Shown one piece after another: positions 8,090 through 17,388 of a stretch of 64,000 bases of DNA; position 1 is the stretch's first letter, and each line of letters begins with the position of its first letter. The translations under genes were made by a program, and so were the position numbers. The stretch lies in contig JBLIEQ010000008.1 of assembly GCA_047633175.1 (NCBI GenBank), forward strand, positions 1-64,000, given 5' to 3'. This stretch comes from Motiliproteus sp047633175 (lineage in GTDB: Bacteria; Pseudomonadota; Gammaproteobacteria; Pseudomonadales; Balneatricaceae). The notes under the pieces are model-generated. The model did not search any database. It had not been told where the DNA came from and worked only from the letters and a program-made list of their open reading frames with translations.

Positions 8090-9022
8090 TTATTGCGCTT
8101 CCACGCCGTGGAACTGGCGGACAATATCGACAAACAGATCACGTGCCCGATTCGAGCGGGCGTGACTACGGGTGATCGCGGCAACCCCGAGCGCAAAATG
8201 CCGTTCCTCTGGAATCAAGCTTTTCAACTCACCTGCGGCGACATGTTCCTGCACATACTTATCGGGCATAAAGCCTATATAGGCACCTGACAGGATCATC
8301 GCCAACCGGGCCTCATAGAAGTAAGCGATGGCCGATTTATTCATGCCGGCCAGCTGTTCGCCGACCTCGGGGCTGGTCTGCACTCCAGCATGAACCACCT
8401 TGCTCGCCAGCACCCGGGCTGCCAATTCGGTCGCATCCGCGCTAAACAGCGGGTGGTGGCGGCTGCAATACAGGTGGCAGTCATCACTATAGAGCGGGCT
8501 GTACTCCAGCCCATCGAACTGGCGATGAAACGGGATAAAACCTATGTCGGCCTCATCGTTGAGCACCATCCGCTCGATATCGGTCAGGGCTTTGACGTCC
8601 AGAAGCACCTTAACATCGGGCGCCTCCAGCGAAAAACGGGCGATCGCCTCGGGGATACATGCCTGCGGATCCATGCAGATGGTATCACTGGCGATGATCC
8701 GCAGCTCGCCGGTCAGCGCGACATGCAGGGCGTTGACCCCGGTACGAAAGGACTCCAGGGACGAGAACAAACCCTTCATCAACGCATACACCTCGGCCCC
8801 CTCCTCCGTCAATGCAAAACCGGCACGACCTCGACGACAAAGCGTTAAGTTCAGGCGTTGTTCCAGATTGGCGATATGGATACTGATCGTGGAGCGGCCG
8901 ATGCTCAACTCGGTCTCCGCTGCCGCAAAACCCCCGCACTCCACCACCGACTTAAACACCTTCAACAATCGGATCTCATAATCGGCCACCTGGCCGAGCT
9001 TAATTGTCAATGATTTTTTCAC
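8090..9022 (-). CDS. LysR-family transcriptional regulator (GABA gene neighbour)
   Basis: 310 residues: an N-terminal winged helix-turn-helix (about 15-75, with FAAAETELSIGRSTISIHIANLEQRL) and a C-terminal effector domain of periplasmic-binding fold. It is transcribed away from gabD-gabT, the usual layout when a LysR protein controls its divergent neighbour. Its DNA-binding half is strikingly similar to the regulator at 15869-16813 (both contain CGGFAAAET, TISIHIANLE and RGRAGFALT), so the two are paralogs that probably read related operators. The region between it and gabD holds a perfect 14-base palindrome at 9130-9143. Confidence 0.9.
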   Translation of the reverse strand: MKKSLTIKLGQVADYEIRLLKVFKSVVECGGFAAAETELSIGRSTISIHIANLEQRLNLTLCRRGRAGFALTEEGAEVYALMKGLFSSLESFRTGVNALHVALTGELRIIASDTICMDPQACIPEAIARFSLEAPDVKVLLDVKALTDIERMVLNDEADIGFIPFHRQFDGLEYSPLYSDDCHLYCSRHHPLFSADATELAARVLASKVVHAGVQTSPEVGEQLAGMNKSAIAYFYEARLAMILSGAYIGFMPDKYVQEHVAAGELKSLIPEERHFALGVAAITRSHARSNRARDLFVDIVRQFHGVEAQ

Positions 9023-9129
9023 CTGAACTCCATTCCAACGAAATCATTTCAATTTGAACTACTTCAGCACAGGCCATCTTAACACTCACATATGGATTCA
9101 AACGGCTGCACCGGCGACACCGGCATTGT

Positions 9130-9143
9130 TTGATGATCATCAA
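9130..9143. promoter_or_regulatory. Candidate LysR operator between the regulator and gabD
   Basis: TTGATGATCATCAA is a perfect 14-base palindrome in the 263-base divergent region between the LysR gene at 8090-9022 and gabD. It lies about 107 bases from the regulator start and 143 from gabD. LysR proteins typically bind dyad sequences in such positions. The link to this regulator is inference. Confidence 0.4.
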
Positions 9144-9285
9144 CATAAAGACACGAACAGCAATGTTTATCATACATGTTGGCTCACTTAGTATCCATGA
9201 CTGGCTCTGTTAATAGTTAACGCCGACGGAGATAATCCAGCGTTACAACAATAATTATTGAAACCCAATCAACGGTAGAGATCCT

Positions 9286-10746
9286 ATGACCCTAATCCTC
9301 AACAACAGCGCGCTACTCAAGCAGCAGGCCTTTATCAACGGCAACTGGTGTGATGCGGCAAGCGGAAACCGTTTCAGCGTCTCCAACCCCAGCAATCTCG
9401 AGCAGATCGCCGAGGTCCCGAATATGGGTGCTACAGAAACGCTCGCCGCCATCGATGCGGCCGACAAGGCGCTCGCAGGCTGGAGCAAGCTGACCGCCAA
9501 AGAGCGTGCCAACCGCCTGCGCGCCTGGCACGATCTGATCATGGCCAACCAGGATGATCTGGCCCGTATCCTGACGACCGAACAGGGCAAGCCGTTGGCC
9601 GAGGCCAGGGGCGAGATCGCTTACGGAGCCTCCTTTATCGAATGGTTCGCCGAGGAGGCCAAGCGGGTCTATGGTGACGTGATTCCGGCCCACGGCCCCG
9701 ATAAGCGGCTTATCACCATCAAGCAGCCGATCGGTGTGGTCGCGGCCATCACCCCCTGGAACTTCCCTAACGCGATGATCACCCGCAAGGTCGCCCCTGC
9801 CCTAGCTGCCGGCTGCACCGTGGTGGTCAAGCCCGGCGAAGACACGCCCCTGTCGGCGCTGGCGCTGGCCGAGCTGAGTGTGCAGGCGGGTATTCCGGCA
9901 GGCGTATTTAATGTGATCACCACCCTGGACTCCCCCGCAGTCGGCAAGACCCTGTGCGACGACAGCCGGGTCCGCAAGCTGTCGTTCACCGGCTCCACAC
10001 CGGTCGGCAAGTTGCTGATGCGTCAATGCGCCGACACCGTCAAGAAGGTCTCGCTGGAGCTGGGCGGCAACGCCCCCTTTATCGTCTTCGATGATGCCGA
10101 CCTGGATGCCGCTGTTACGGGTGTTATGGCGTCCAAGTTTCGTAACGCCGGTCAGACCTGTGTCTGCACCAACCGCATCCTGGTGCAGGACAGCGTCCAC
10201 GATGCCTTTATCAGCAAACTCACCACCGCCGTCAAGGCCTTGCAGCTGGGCGATGGCTTCAGTGACGGCATTACCACCGGCCCCCTGATCAATGCCAAGG
10301 CGGTCACCAAGGTCAAGCGCCTGGTCTCCAACGCGGTTAAAGAGGGCGCCCAGCTGATACTGCAGGGCACCACCGAGCAGCTAAACGACAATTTTTATGC
10401 CCCCGCCATCCTGACCGGGGTGACCCCCAGCATGGAAATCGCCAACGAGGAGATCTTCGGGCCGGTCGCTACGGTGTTCCGCTTCCAGGACGAAGCCGAG
10501 GCCATACAGCTCGCTAACGACACCCCGTTCGGCCTGGCCGCCTATTTCTACGCCCGCGATATCGGCCGGGTCTGGCGGGTCGGCGAAGCCTTGGAGTACG
10601 GCATGGTCGGCATCAACGAAGGGATCATCTCCACCGAGGTGGCCCCGTTCGGCGGCATCAAGGAATCCGGCATCGGCCGCGAAGGCTCCAGATACGGCAT
10701 CGATGACTTTGTCGAGATCAAATATCTGTGTATGGGCGGCATCTGA
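9286..10746 (+). CDS. gabD: Succinate-semialdehyde dehydrogenase, NAD(P)+
   Basis: Oxidises succinate semialdehyde to succinate, the second step of GABA breakdown. 486 residues, the standard length. The aldehyde dehydrogenase fold shows TPWNFPNAMITRKVAPALAAG (cofactor site), LELGGNAPFIVFDDADLD with the general-base Glu, and the catalytic Cys292 in FRNAGQTCVCTNR. The CVC spacing, with a second Cys at 294, is as in E. coli GabD. TGPLIN and the C-terminal FGGIKESGIGREGSRYGIDDF also fit. It is followed after 75 bases by gabT on the same strand, so the two are probably co-transcribed. Confidence 0.95.
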   Translation: MTLILNNSALLKQQAFINGNWCDAASGNRFSVSNPSNLEQIAEVPNMGATETLAAIDAADKALAGWSKLTAKERANRLRAWHDLIMANQDDLARILTTEQGKPLAEARGEIAYGASFIEWFAEEAKRVYGDVIPAHGPDKRLITIKQPIGVVAAITPWNFPNAMITRKVAPALAAGCTVVVKPGEDTPLSALALAELSVQAGIPAGVFNVITTLDSPAVGKTLCDDSRVRKLSFTGSTPVGKLLMRQCADTVKKVSLELGGNAPFIVFDDADLDAAVTGVMASKFRNAGQTCVCTNRILVQDSVHDAFISKLTTAVKALQLGDGFSDGITTGPLINAKAVTKVKRLVSNAVKEGAQLILQGTTEQLNDNFYAPAILTGVTPSMEIANEEIFGPVATVFRFQDEAEAIQLANDTPFGLAAYFYARDIGRVWRVGEALEYGMVGINEGIISTEVAPFGGIKESGIGREGSRYGIDDFVEIKYLCMGGI

Positions 10747-10821
10747 CGACGCAACCTTTTAACTATTCTTTTCAATTACAAAACGATTAAGTGCTATACC
10801 CGGGCACCTGAGGGAACGACT

Positions 10822-12099
10822 ATGAACAACGCTTCACTGCAACAACGTAAAGACGCCGCTTTCGCCCGTGGGCAGGGCACCCTGACCCACGCTTACATCG
10901 AAAGAGCCAAGAACGCCGAGCTCTGGGATATCGAGGGTAAGCGGTATATCGACCTGGGCAGCGGTATCGCCGTGGTCAACACCGGCCACAACCATCCCAA
11001 GGTACAGGCCGCGGTGCAGGCCCAGCTGGAGAAGTTCAGCCATACCTGCGTCATGGTGACCCCCTACGTATCGGCCGTCGAACTGGCCGAGAAACTCAAC
11101 GCCGCCGCCCCCGGCGATACCCCCAAGAAGACCATATTCGTCACCACCGGTGCCGAGGCGGTCGAGAACTGCGTCAAGATCGCCCGTGCCCATACCGGTC
11201 GCAGCGGCGTAATCGCCTTCAACGGCGGCTTTCACGGCCGCACCAACCTGACGATGGGGCTGACCGGCAAGGTCGCTCCCTACAAGGCCGGCTTCGGACC
11301 CTTCCCTGGCGAGATCTACCACGCGCCTTACCCGAACGCCTACCACGGGGTTTCGGTCGAGCAGTCGCTGGCGGCGCTGAACATGTTATTTACCTGCGAG
11401 ATAGAACCCGCTCGTGTGGCCGCGATCATCATCGAACCCGTTCAGGGTGAAGGGGGTTTCTACCAGGCGCCCGCCGAATTTATGCAAGCCCTGCGCGCCC
11501 TCTGCGACCAGCACGGGATCGTCCTGATCGCCGACGAGATCCAGACCGGCTTTGCCCGTACCGGCAAGATGTTCGCCTGCGAATACGCTGCTATCGAGCC
11601 CGATCTGATCACGATGGCCAAGGGCATTGCCGGTGGTTTCCCTATTGCCGCCGTCGTCGGTAAGGCCGAGATCATGGATGCGCCGCTACCCGGCGGCTTG
11701 GGTGGCACCTACGGTGGTTCGCCACTAGGGTGCGTCGCCGCCCTGGCGGTATTAGAGGTGATCGAAGAGGAGCAACTGTGCCAGCGCGCCACCGACATCG
11801 GCGCCCGCATCGTCGAACATCTGACCACGCTACAACACCGCTACCCGCACAAGATCGGTAATGTCCGTAACCTAGGTGCCATGATCGCGATGGAACTGGT
11901 CCATGAGGGTGATGCCGAGCGTCCCGATGCCGAGCTGACCAAGGCGATAGTCAAGGAAGCCGCACACAACGGCCTGATCCTGCTGTCATGCGGCATTCGT
12001 GGCAACGTGATTCGCTTGTTGCCCGCGCTGACGATCACCGATGCGCTGGTCGACGAGAGCATGCAACTGCTGGACAAAACCCTCGCCGCACTGCTGTGA
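10822..12099 (+). CDS. gabT: 4-aminobutyrate aminotransferase
   Basis: A class III PLP aminotransferase of 425 residues, the GabT length. It moves the amino group of GABA to 2-oxoglutarate, giving succinate semialdehyde for GabD. Visible motifs: DLGSGIAVVNTGHNHPKV near the N-terminus, VTTGAEAVENCVKIAR, FNGGFHGRT, the Asp of LIADEIQTGFARTGKMFA, and the PLP lysine Lys267 in TMAKGIAGGFPIAAVVG. It lies in the gabD-gabT order and is followed by a GC hairpin at 12117-12132. A related substrate such as 5-aminovalerate is possible, since these enzymes are often dual. Confidence 0.95.
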   Translation: MNNASLQQRKDAAFARGQGTLTHAYIERAKNAELWDIEGKRYIDLGSGIAVVNTGHNHPKVQAAVQAQLEKFSHTCVMVTPYVSAVELAEKLNAAAPGDTPKKTIFVTTGAEAVENCVKIARAHTGRSGVIAFNGGFHGRTNLTMGLTGKVAPYKAGFGPFPGEIYHAPYPNAYHGVSVEQSLAALNMLFTCEIEPARVAAIIIEPVQGEGGFYQAPAEFMQALRALCDQHGIVLIADEIQTGFARTGKMFACEYAAIEPDLITMAKGIAGGFPIAAVVGKAEIMDAPLPGGLGGTYGGSPLGCVAALAVLEVIEEEQLCQRATDIGARIVEHLTTLQHRYPHKIGNVRNLGAMIAMELVHEGDAERPDAELTKAIVKEAAHNGLILLSCGIRGNVIRLLPALTITDALVDESMQLLDKTLAALL

Positions 12100-12116
12100 T
12101 CGACGAGCGCCAACAA

Positions 12117-12132
12117 CGGGGCCTGTGCCCCG
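12117..12132 (+). terminator. Possible gabT terminator hairpin
   Basis: CGGGGC-CTGT-GCCCCG is a six-base-pair GC stem with a four-base loop, starting 17 bases past the gabT stop. No T tract follows, so it may stabilise the 3' end rather than terminate on its own. Confidence 0.35.
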
Positions 12133-12151
12133 GTATTGAAGGGCTGCGATC

Positions 12152-12242
12152 GTCAGGCTGAAGCCTAACCTACAAAAGCACGCCTACAGGGACTTGGGGC
12201 GTGCCGCCTATGCAGGCGCATTTGACGACTAACCTACAAAAT
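12152..12242. repeat. Intergenic palindromic repeat (family A)
   Basis: It begins GTCAGGCTGAAGCCTAACC, the reverse orientation of the unit at 3613, and ends with CTAACCTACAAAA. It lies between the convergent ends of gabT and the uspA-type gene, as expected for a REP-like element. Confidence 0.55.
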
Positions 12243-12253
12243 CGGCGCGTGGT

Positions 12254-12706
12254 TCAGTCGTTGTTACGAATCACAAACACCGAACAACTTGCGTGGCGCA
12301 CCACCCGCTCGGCGGTGGAGCCAATAAAATAGCTCGCAAGCCCAGGCCGCTTGGACATCATCACAATGGCATCCGCGTTGCGCTGTTCTGCTTCCTCCAG
12401 GATCTTCTCATGGGCGGATCCTTCGCAAGTTCTATAGGTCAAGGCCACCGATGCCAGTGCTGGCGTCTGCGCCAGCTCCTGCTCCTCCACCAGGGCTTTC
12501 AGCTGCGCCAGCGCTTGTTTTTCATGCGTTCTGTAGAGGCTTTTATCAAGCTGGAGGGAGCCTGCTTTATGAATCAGGATCGGATCAACATAAAGCAGAC
12601 AGATCTCTCCCTGCGTTATATTAACCAGCAGGCTTGCCGCTGCAACCAGTCTGGGCAGCTGCTCTTTATGAGCCAGATCCACGGGCACTAAAATACGAGT
12701 AAACAT
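12254..12706 (-). CDS. UspA-family universal stress protein linked to a TRAP transporter
   Basis: 150 residues with the UspA fold. FTRILVPVDL opens the first strand, and the C-terminal loop GLASYFIGSTAERVVRHASCSVFVI is the nucleotide-binding segment, although its first glycine position reads SKRPG. It is the last gene of a minus-strand group with dctM, dctQ and dctP, 11 bases beyond dctM. In Halomonas the ectoine TRAP system TeaABC carries the UspA protein TeaD, which tunes transport in response to ATP. This gene probably plays the same part here. Confidence 0.87.
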   Translation of the reverse strand: MFTRILVPVDLAHKEQLPRLVAAASLLVNITQGEICLLYVDPILIHKAGSLQLDKSLYRTHEKQALAQLKALVEEQELAQTPALASVALTYRTCEGSAHEKILEEAEQRNADAIVMMSKRPGLASYFIGSTAERVVRHASCSVFVIRNND

Positions 12707-12717
12707 CGGCAGCTCCT

Positions 12718-14040
12718 TTATCCCATCACTTTATTTGGCAACCAGAGCACGATCTCTGGAAAAACCATGCACAGAATCAACACGCTAAGATTGAGCAAGA
12801 TAAAGGGCGTTACCGACTTGTAGATATCGCCCATGCCCACATCGGGCGGTGCTATCCCTTTAAGATAGAAGAGCGCGAAACCGTAGGGGGGCGTCTGTAC
12901 CGCAATCAGAATATTGATAATCATCAGCACCCCGAACCAGATCGGATCATAGCCCAGAGAGACGGCGATCGGCGTAAATAGCGGCGCACACATCAGTACG
13001 ATGATAAATTCATCGATGATAAATCCCAGCAGCAGCATGATCAGCTGAAACATAATGATGATCATGATCGGCGGCATATCCAGACCGGCGGCAAAATCAG
13101 CCACCATGTTTTGCACCCCCATCAGCAGATGGAAGTTACTGAACACCGAGGCGCCGAAAATAATCCACATGGCCACACTGACCAGCGTGGCGGTCTGAAA
13201 ACCGGCAGCCTGGAACATCTCTAACTTAAACCGCTTAAAGACGATCGCCAACAGGAGAGCCCCGACAACTCCAATAGCCCCCGATTCAGTCGGTGTCGCT
13301 ATCCCGGTAATAATGCTACCCAGTACCGCGACGATCAGCAAGATGGCAAACAGCCCGTCGCGGGCGATGCGAAACTTCTGTCTCGGCGTGGGTTGCACGA
13401 AATCGGCCAGATCCGACTCCAGAGGCGCCTTATGAGGGTTTATTTTGCAACTGATCACGACATAGGTAATCAGAAAAACGATCATGATGGCGGCAGGCAC
13501 CATCGCGCCCAGGAACATCCGGCCAATAGAGTTCTGGGTCGAGGCGGCAAACATGATCATCGGAATACTGGGCGGAATCAGAATTCCCAGCCCGCCTCCG
13601 GCCATAATCACTCCTAGCGCCAGACGCTTATCATAGCCGCGATCCAGCATCGGCTTAAGCGCGATACTGCCCGAGGTCATAATACCTGCACCGATAATGC
13701 CGACCATGGCACCGATCATCGAGCAGACCCCGATCACACTGATCGCCAGCGAACCGCGCACCCGCCCGATCAGCATCTGACTGGCGTTAAACATCGCATC
13801 ACCGATACCAGACTTGGTCAGCAGCTGGCCCATGTAGATATAGAGCGGAATCGCCAACAGGATAAAACTAAAATAGGTCGATTCCAGGGTGGTCGGAATC
13901 ACATTAAAAATACCCTCACCCCAGGTCATATAGCCCACCGCCATGGCGATACCGCCCAACGCCAGGCCAACGGGGGCGCCCAGCGCAAAAAACACCAGGA
14001 TACACAGAAGCAGAGCTCCGGTTAACAGTTCAATACCCAT
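12718..14040 (-). CDS. dctM: TRAP transporter large permease subunit
   Basis: 440 residues and about twelve hydrophobic helices, as in DctM proteins. It forms the sodium-driven channel that moves substrate handed over by the DctP-type binding protein. Family stretches include GAPVGLALGG near the N-terminus, MIGAMVGIIGAGIMTSGSIALKPML, GGGLGILIPPSIPMIMFA, and the C-terminal TPPYGFALFYLKGIAP. Its start overlaps the small permease gene by 11 bases, implying coupled translation. Confidence 0.93.
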   Translation of the reverse strand: MGIELLTGALLLCILVFFALGAPVGLALGGIAMAVGYMTWGEGIFNVIPTTLESTYFSFILLAIPLYIYMGQLLTKSGIGDAMFNASQMLIGRVRGSLAISVIGVCSMIGAMVGIIGAGIMTSGSIALKPMLDRGYDKRLALGVIMAGGGLGILIPPSIPMIMFAASTQNSIGRMFLGAMVPAAIMIVFLITYVVISCKINPHKAPLESDLADFVQPTPRQKFRIARDGLFAILLIVAVLGSIITGIATPTESGAIGVVGALLLAIVFKRFKLEMFQAAGFQTATLVSVAMWIIFGASVFSNFHLLMGVQNMVADFAAGLDMPPIMIIIMFQLIMLLLGFIIDEFIIVLMCAPLFTPIAVSLGYDPIWFGVLMIINILIAVQTPPYGFALFYLKGIAPPDVGMGDIYKSVTPFILLNLSVLILCMVFPEIVLWLPNKVMG

Positions 14041-14578
14041 CGGTAGTTACCTCTTTGCGCTCAATCAGAGCGGTGCCCGTCACCAGGTAATAGAGTTCGG
14101 CCAGCATATCCCTGCCCAGCTGCATCACAAAAAGCCCGCAGGCGATCATCATCATGATCCAGAAGTGATACATGGGAGGTGCCCATTCGCTCTGGCGGCG
14201 ATAATCAAACTCGATCGCTTCAAGATATTTATCGACACTTTGGTCGATAATGACCAACAAGAAGAAGACACCCAGAGAAAACGAGATCAGATTAAAGACG
14301 CATTTGGTCTTGTGCGACACTCTCAGGTACAGAATATCCACGTTGATGTGGGCTCGCTGTTGCTGGGCATACGCGCCCCCGAGGGCGGCGATATAACCAA
14401 ACAGAAACAACGACAGGTCGTAAGCCCAGATCGTGGGTGCGCCCAGAAAATAACGGGAGAAGACTTCATACGCGACGATGGCAGCCAGCAGCGGCATCAG
14501 ATAAGCAGCGGCTTTGCCCGACAGCATGACAACAACATCAATGCCATGACAAAACCCCCTCAGGGACTTGATAAACAT
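14030..14578 (-). CDS. dctQ: TRAP transporter small permease subunit
   Basis: 182 residues with four hydrophobic segments, typical of DctQ. The family motif EVFSRYFLGAPTIWAYDLSLFLFGYIAALGGAYA spans about residues 42-75. It is the scaffold that pairs with the large permease. RBS AGGAA lies six bases before the ATG. A stem-loop at 14602-14632 separates it from the binding-protein gene upstream. Confidence 0.92.
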   Translation of the reverse strand: MFIKSLRGFCHGIDVVVMLSGKAAAYLMPLLAAIVAYEVFSRYFLGAPTIWAYDLSLFLFGYIAALGGAYAQQQRAHINVDILYLRVSHKTKCVFNLISFSLGVFFLLVIIDQSVDKYLEAIEFDYRRQSEWAPPMYHFWIMMMIACGLFVMQLGRDMLAELYYLVTGTALIERKEVTTDGY

Positions 14579-14601
14579 AGGGAATTCCTACAAATGAGAG
14601 T

Positions 14602-14632
14602 AGAGGCGTCAGCGATAGATGCCGACGCCTCT
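14602..14632 (-). terminator. Intercistronic stem-loop in the TRAP operon
   Basis: AGAGGCGTC at 14602-14610 pairs perfectly with GACGCCTCT at 14624-14632 around a 13-base loop, in the 70-base gap between the binding-protein gene and dctQ. No T run follows. In binding-protein operons such structures usually protect the upstream message and lower read-through, so that binding protein is made in excess. Confidence 0.6.
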
Positions 14633-14648
14633 CGTGAGCAAGACCGGT

Positions 14649-15671
14649 TTACTGGTCCTGTTTGAGGATATCGATCAGCTGCTTGCTGTATTTATCCTGT
14701 GCGGCATACTCCTCCCACAGGCCTGCACCCGCCTGAGCCCAGGCCTGCTTATCGGCATCGCTGGCCGCAGGACTCCACTGCAGTCCGGCCGCTTCCATCT
14801 CCGCCAGAGCTTCCTTCTCCCACTGCTTGGATTTGTTGAGCTGTTCTTCAGCATGGATAACGGTCGCTTCGCGAACCGCTGCCTGGAGTTCCTCGGGCAG
14901 CTTCCGCCAGGCACTGCGGTTGACCACGATCGGCAACACCTGAGCACCGGCCAGCGGCAAGCGGTACATATACTTGGCCACTTCCACGTGGTTACCATCG
15001 CGGTGGTCAATCATATTACTGCCGATAGAACCATCGATAACGCCGGTCGCCAGACTGGTGTAGATCTCGCTCCAGGCCAGAGAGACCGGAGAGGCACCCA
15101 GGTTCCTGAGGAATTTACCGTAGGCCCCTGGCGCACGAATCTTCATCCCCTCAAAATCGGCTACCGAGTTGATCGGCATCTTAGTGATGATATAAACAGG
15201 AGGTTGAATATAGGGTTCAAGCCAGACCATACCCTGGGCGCCGTAAGCCTTTTCCAGCACCTTGTCCCAACCTTTATCGTGGAACAGCGAGTACAGCTCA
15301 TCCGTATCATCGGTACCACCGGGCAGGCCGATCTCTACGACTCCGGCTGGCAACTCACCGGCATGCATCGACTGGAACGGAGCCCCCATAGTGATCAACC
15401 CGGATTTAACCGCACCGAGCAATCCGGAGGTACCGACTCCCTCGCCAGAATACAGTGTCTGGACCTTGATCCGACCCTTGGACAGCGTCTCTATGTTGTT
15501 GCCCAGCCCTTCATAGAGTTCGCCAAAGGCGGTACCGCGACCGTACAGGTTGCTAAAGCGCCAGTTGTATTCGGCAGCAGAGATATCCGCGGCGACTACG
15601 CTCAGCCCTAAAGCCAGTACCAGGGCTGACCGAGAGATCCTGAGGTTCAATTTCTTCACAGTATGTAGCAT
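14649..15671 (-). CDS. dctP: TRAP transporter substrate-binding protein
   Basis: 340 residues with a signal peptide (about 1-33, ending DISAAEY), so it acts in the periplasm. DctP-family features include the segment around residues 175-200, where IRAPGAYGKFLRNLGASPV carries the arginine that normally binds a substrate carboxylate, and SLATGVIDGS. It is the first gene of the minus-strand operon dctP-dctQ-dctM-uspA. The ligand is unknown. The adjacent GABA genes and LysR paralogs suggest GABA or a compound metabolised through it. It diverges from the LysR gene at 15869. Confidence 0.92.
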   Translation of the reverse strand: MLHTVKKLNLRISRSALVLALGLSVVAADISAAEYNWRFSNLYGRGTAFGELYEGLGNNIETLSKGRIKVQTLYSGEGVGTSGLLGAVKSGLITMGAPFQSMHAGELPAGVVEIGLPGGTDDTDELYSLFHDKGWDKVLEKAYGAQGMVWLEPYIQPPVYIITKMPINSVADFEGMKIRAPGAYGKFLRNLGASPVSLAWSEIYTSLATGVIDGSIGSNMIDHRDGNHVEVAKYMYRLPLAGAQVLPIVVNRSAWRKLPEELQAAVREATVIHAEEQLNKSKQWEKEALAEMEAAGLQWSPAASDADKQAWAQAGAGLWEEYAAQDKYSKQLIDILKQDQ

Positions 15672-15760
15672 TATTTCTTGTTATCCTTAGAGTGCGGTTT
15701 TTAAATAATACGTGCTGGAAGATTGTCACATAACCCATAGAGTGGATAAATTCGACCTAA

Positions 15761-15790
15761 TTTACGTAAAGGTTTAGAATTCGTTACGTA
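15761..15790. promoter_or_regulatory. Candidate LysR operator between the TRAP operon and its regulator
   Basis: TTTACGTAAA, a perfect palindrome at 15761-15770, is followed by a similar half, TTACGTA, at 15784-15790. The centres are about 21 bases apart, or two helical turns. Both lie in the divergent region between dctP and the LysR gene, where such a regulator would bind. Confidence 0.4.
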
Positions 15791-15868
15791 TTGTGGCTGT
15801 ATATACTGGGCATCGCCGGGCCACAGAAACGCGCAACAACTTTTATTCATGCAACCAAGCAGCGCTCT

Positions 15869-16813
15869 ATGGGTACAACCAAAGCTACCTTAGGAAAAAT
15901 CAGCGATTTTGAGCTCAAGCAGCTCCGCGTGTTCAAGGCTGTCGTCGACTGTGGCGGCTTTGCCGCAGCAGAAACGACCCTCAATATCAGCCGCCCCACG
16001 ATCAGCATCCATATCGCCAATCTCGAAGCCCGGCTCGACCTGGTGCTCTGCAAAAGAGGTCGGGCTGGGTTTGCATTGACCGACGAGGGTGCCGTTATCT
16101 ACGAGCAGACCAATAAGCTACTGACGTCGCTCGAAGGCTTTCGCAGCACCATAAACAACCTCAATCGGAAACCCACAGGGAAGCTTAAAATCGTCCTCAG
16201 CGACGCCCTCAGCCTAGACCCCCGCTGTCGATTACCGCAGATTATCAACCAGTTTTGCCAACAGGCTCCGGAGGTCGAACTTTCCACCTTCGTCGAGAAC
16301 ATGAACGAGATAGAGCGCAAGGTACTCAATGATGAGCGCGACATCGGTTTTATCCCCTACCACCGACAGCTCGAAGGACTCTCCTATACCCACCTGTTCA
16401 GCGACAACAACTACCTTTACGGCGGCCGGGAGCACCCCCTGTATGCGCTGGCCGAGGAGGAACTGACCGAGGCACGGATCAACAACGCGCGCATCGTTCA
16501 TGCAGGCCTCAAACCGCACCAGGAGGCCTATAAGAATCTGCGCCAGATGCACCTTGCTGGCTCTGCCTATCATTACGAGTCACGCATCGCGATGGCACTC
16601 TCCGGGCACTACCTTTGCTTTCTGCCAGAAACCGTGGCTAAGCCCTATGTCGAAACGGGAGAGCTGAAAGAGCTGCGCAGGGATATCAAGTTTTTCCCGC
16701 TGGGCGTTGCCGTCATCCGCAAGAAAGCAATCTTTCAAAACCGGGCCAAGGAGTTATTTCTGAAATCTATCACCGATATTTTCGCAGATACTTCCCAGAA
16801 AAAACCCTATTAA
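15869..16813 (+). CDS. LysR-family transcriptional regulator (TRAP operon neighbour)
   Basis: 314 residues from the ATG at 15869. An upstream in-frame start at 15791 adds 26 residues with no counterpart in the paralog. The helix-turn-helix includes FAAAETTLNISRPTISIHIANLEARL, and the effector domain follows from about residue 95. It is transcribed divergently from the dctP operon and is very similar to the LysR gene at 8090-9022, also in the C-terminal half (both have DIGFIPYHRQ-type and DE-rich stretches). The pair flanks the GABA/TRAP module and probably regulates it jointly. Confidence 0.9.
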   Translation: MGTTKATLGKISDFELKQLRVFKAVVDCGGFAAAETTLNISRPTISIHIANLEARLDLVLCKRGRAGFALTDEGAVIYEQTNKLLTSLEGFRSTINNLNRKPTGKLKIVLSDALSLDPRCRLPQIINQFCQQAPEVELSTFVENMNEIERKVLNDERDIGFIPYHRQLEGLSYTHLFSDNNYLYGGREHPLYALAEEELTEARINNARIVHAGLKPHQEAYKNLRQMHLAGSAYHYESRIAMALSGHYLCFLPETVAKPYVETGELKELRRDIKFFPLGVAVIRKKAIFQNRAKELFLKSITDIFADTSQKKPY

Positions 16814-16946
16814 CAGATGACTTCAGCATGGCTGCTGATCAGATAACCCGTAAAATCCACCCTCGCCAGCCCCGGATCTGAATACAATACTTTGCGCACC
16901 CCCTGGCATCCGTTACCATGGCTTTTTACCTCTTAGGATCTCTCCC

Positions 16947-17294
16947 ATGCCCAGCATCAACTCGTTCCATCTAGTGCTCTTAGCGACAGCCATTACACTC
17001 TCCGGCTGTACCCAGGAAACCCAGAACAAGCTCGGACGTGCGGTGCAAAACTGGACCGGAACCAACGGTGTGTTAGAGGTCTTCGCCGGTGACAAGATCG
17101 TAAAGCGGTTTCTTGAGATCGACAAGCTCAGCACCGCTATAGGCACCAATGACGACACCCCGAGAGCCTATAGATTTGGCTACGGCATTCTCGATGCCAA
17201 CCTCAATGGCCGCAAAGACGTGGGCGAAACTAAGGTCTATTTCGAATTCAGCGATTACTCCACCCCCTACATCTTCTTCGAACAGCCGAAATAA
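16947..17294 (+). CDS. Small predicted lipoprotein, hypothetical
   Basis: 115 residues with a lipoprotein signal: a hydrophobic run (VLLATAITLSGC), with Cys21 as the lipidation site. The mature part contains TPRAYRFGYGILDANLNGRKDVGETKVYFEFSDYS, which resembles a short beta-rich domain with an EF-like DANLNGRKD loop. I do not recognise a named family. It stands between the LysR gene and a PlsC-like gene on the same strand. RBS AGGATC lies upstream of the ATG. Envelope location is well supported; function is not. Confidence 0.7.
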   Translation: MPSINSFHLVLLATAITLSGCTQETQNKLGRAVQNWTGTNGVLEVFAGDKIVKRFLEIDKLSTAIGTNDDTPRAYRFGYGILDANLNGRKDVGETKVYFEFSDYSTPYIFFEQPK

Positions 17295-17388
17295 CAACTC
17301 GAATAATAAATCTACCCCCTGCATTTTCGTTAGGGAGCCACAGAGAGTGAGTCTGGCTAATTCTCTGCGTTAGGAAGCCGTACATCAC

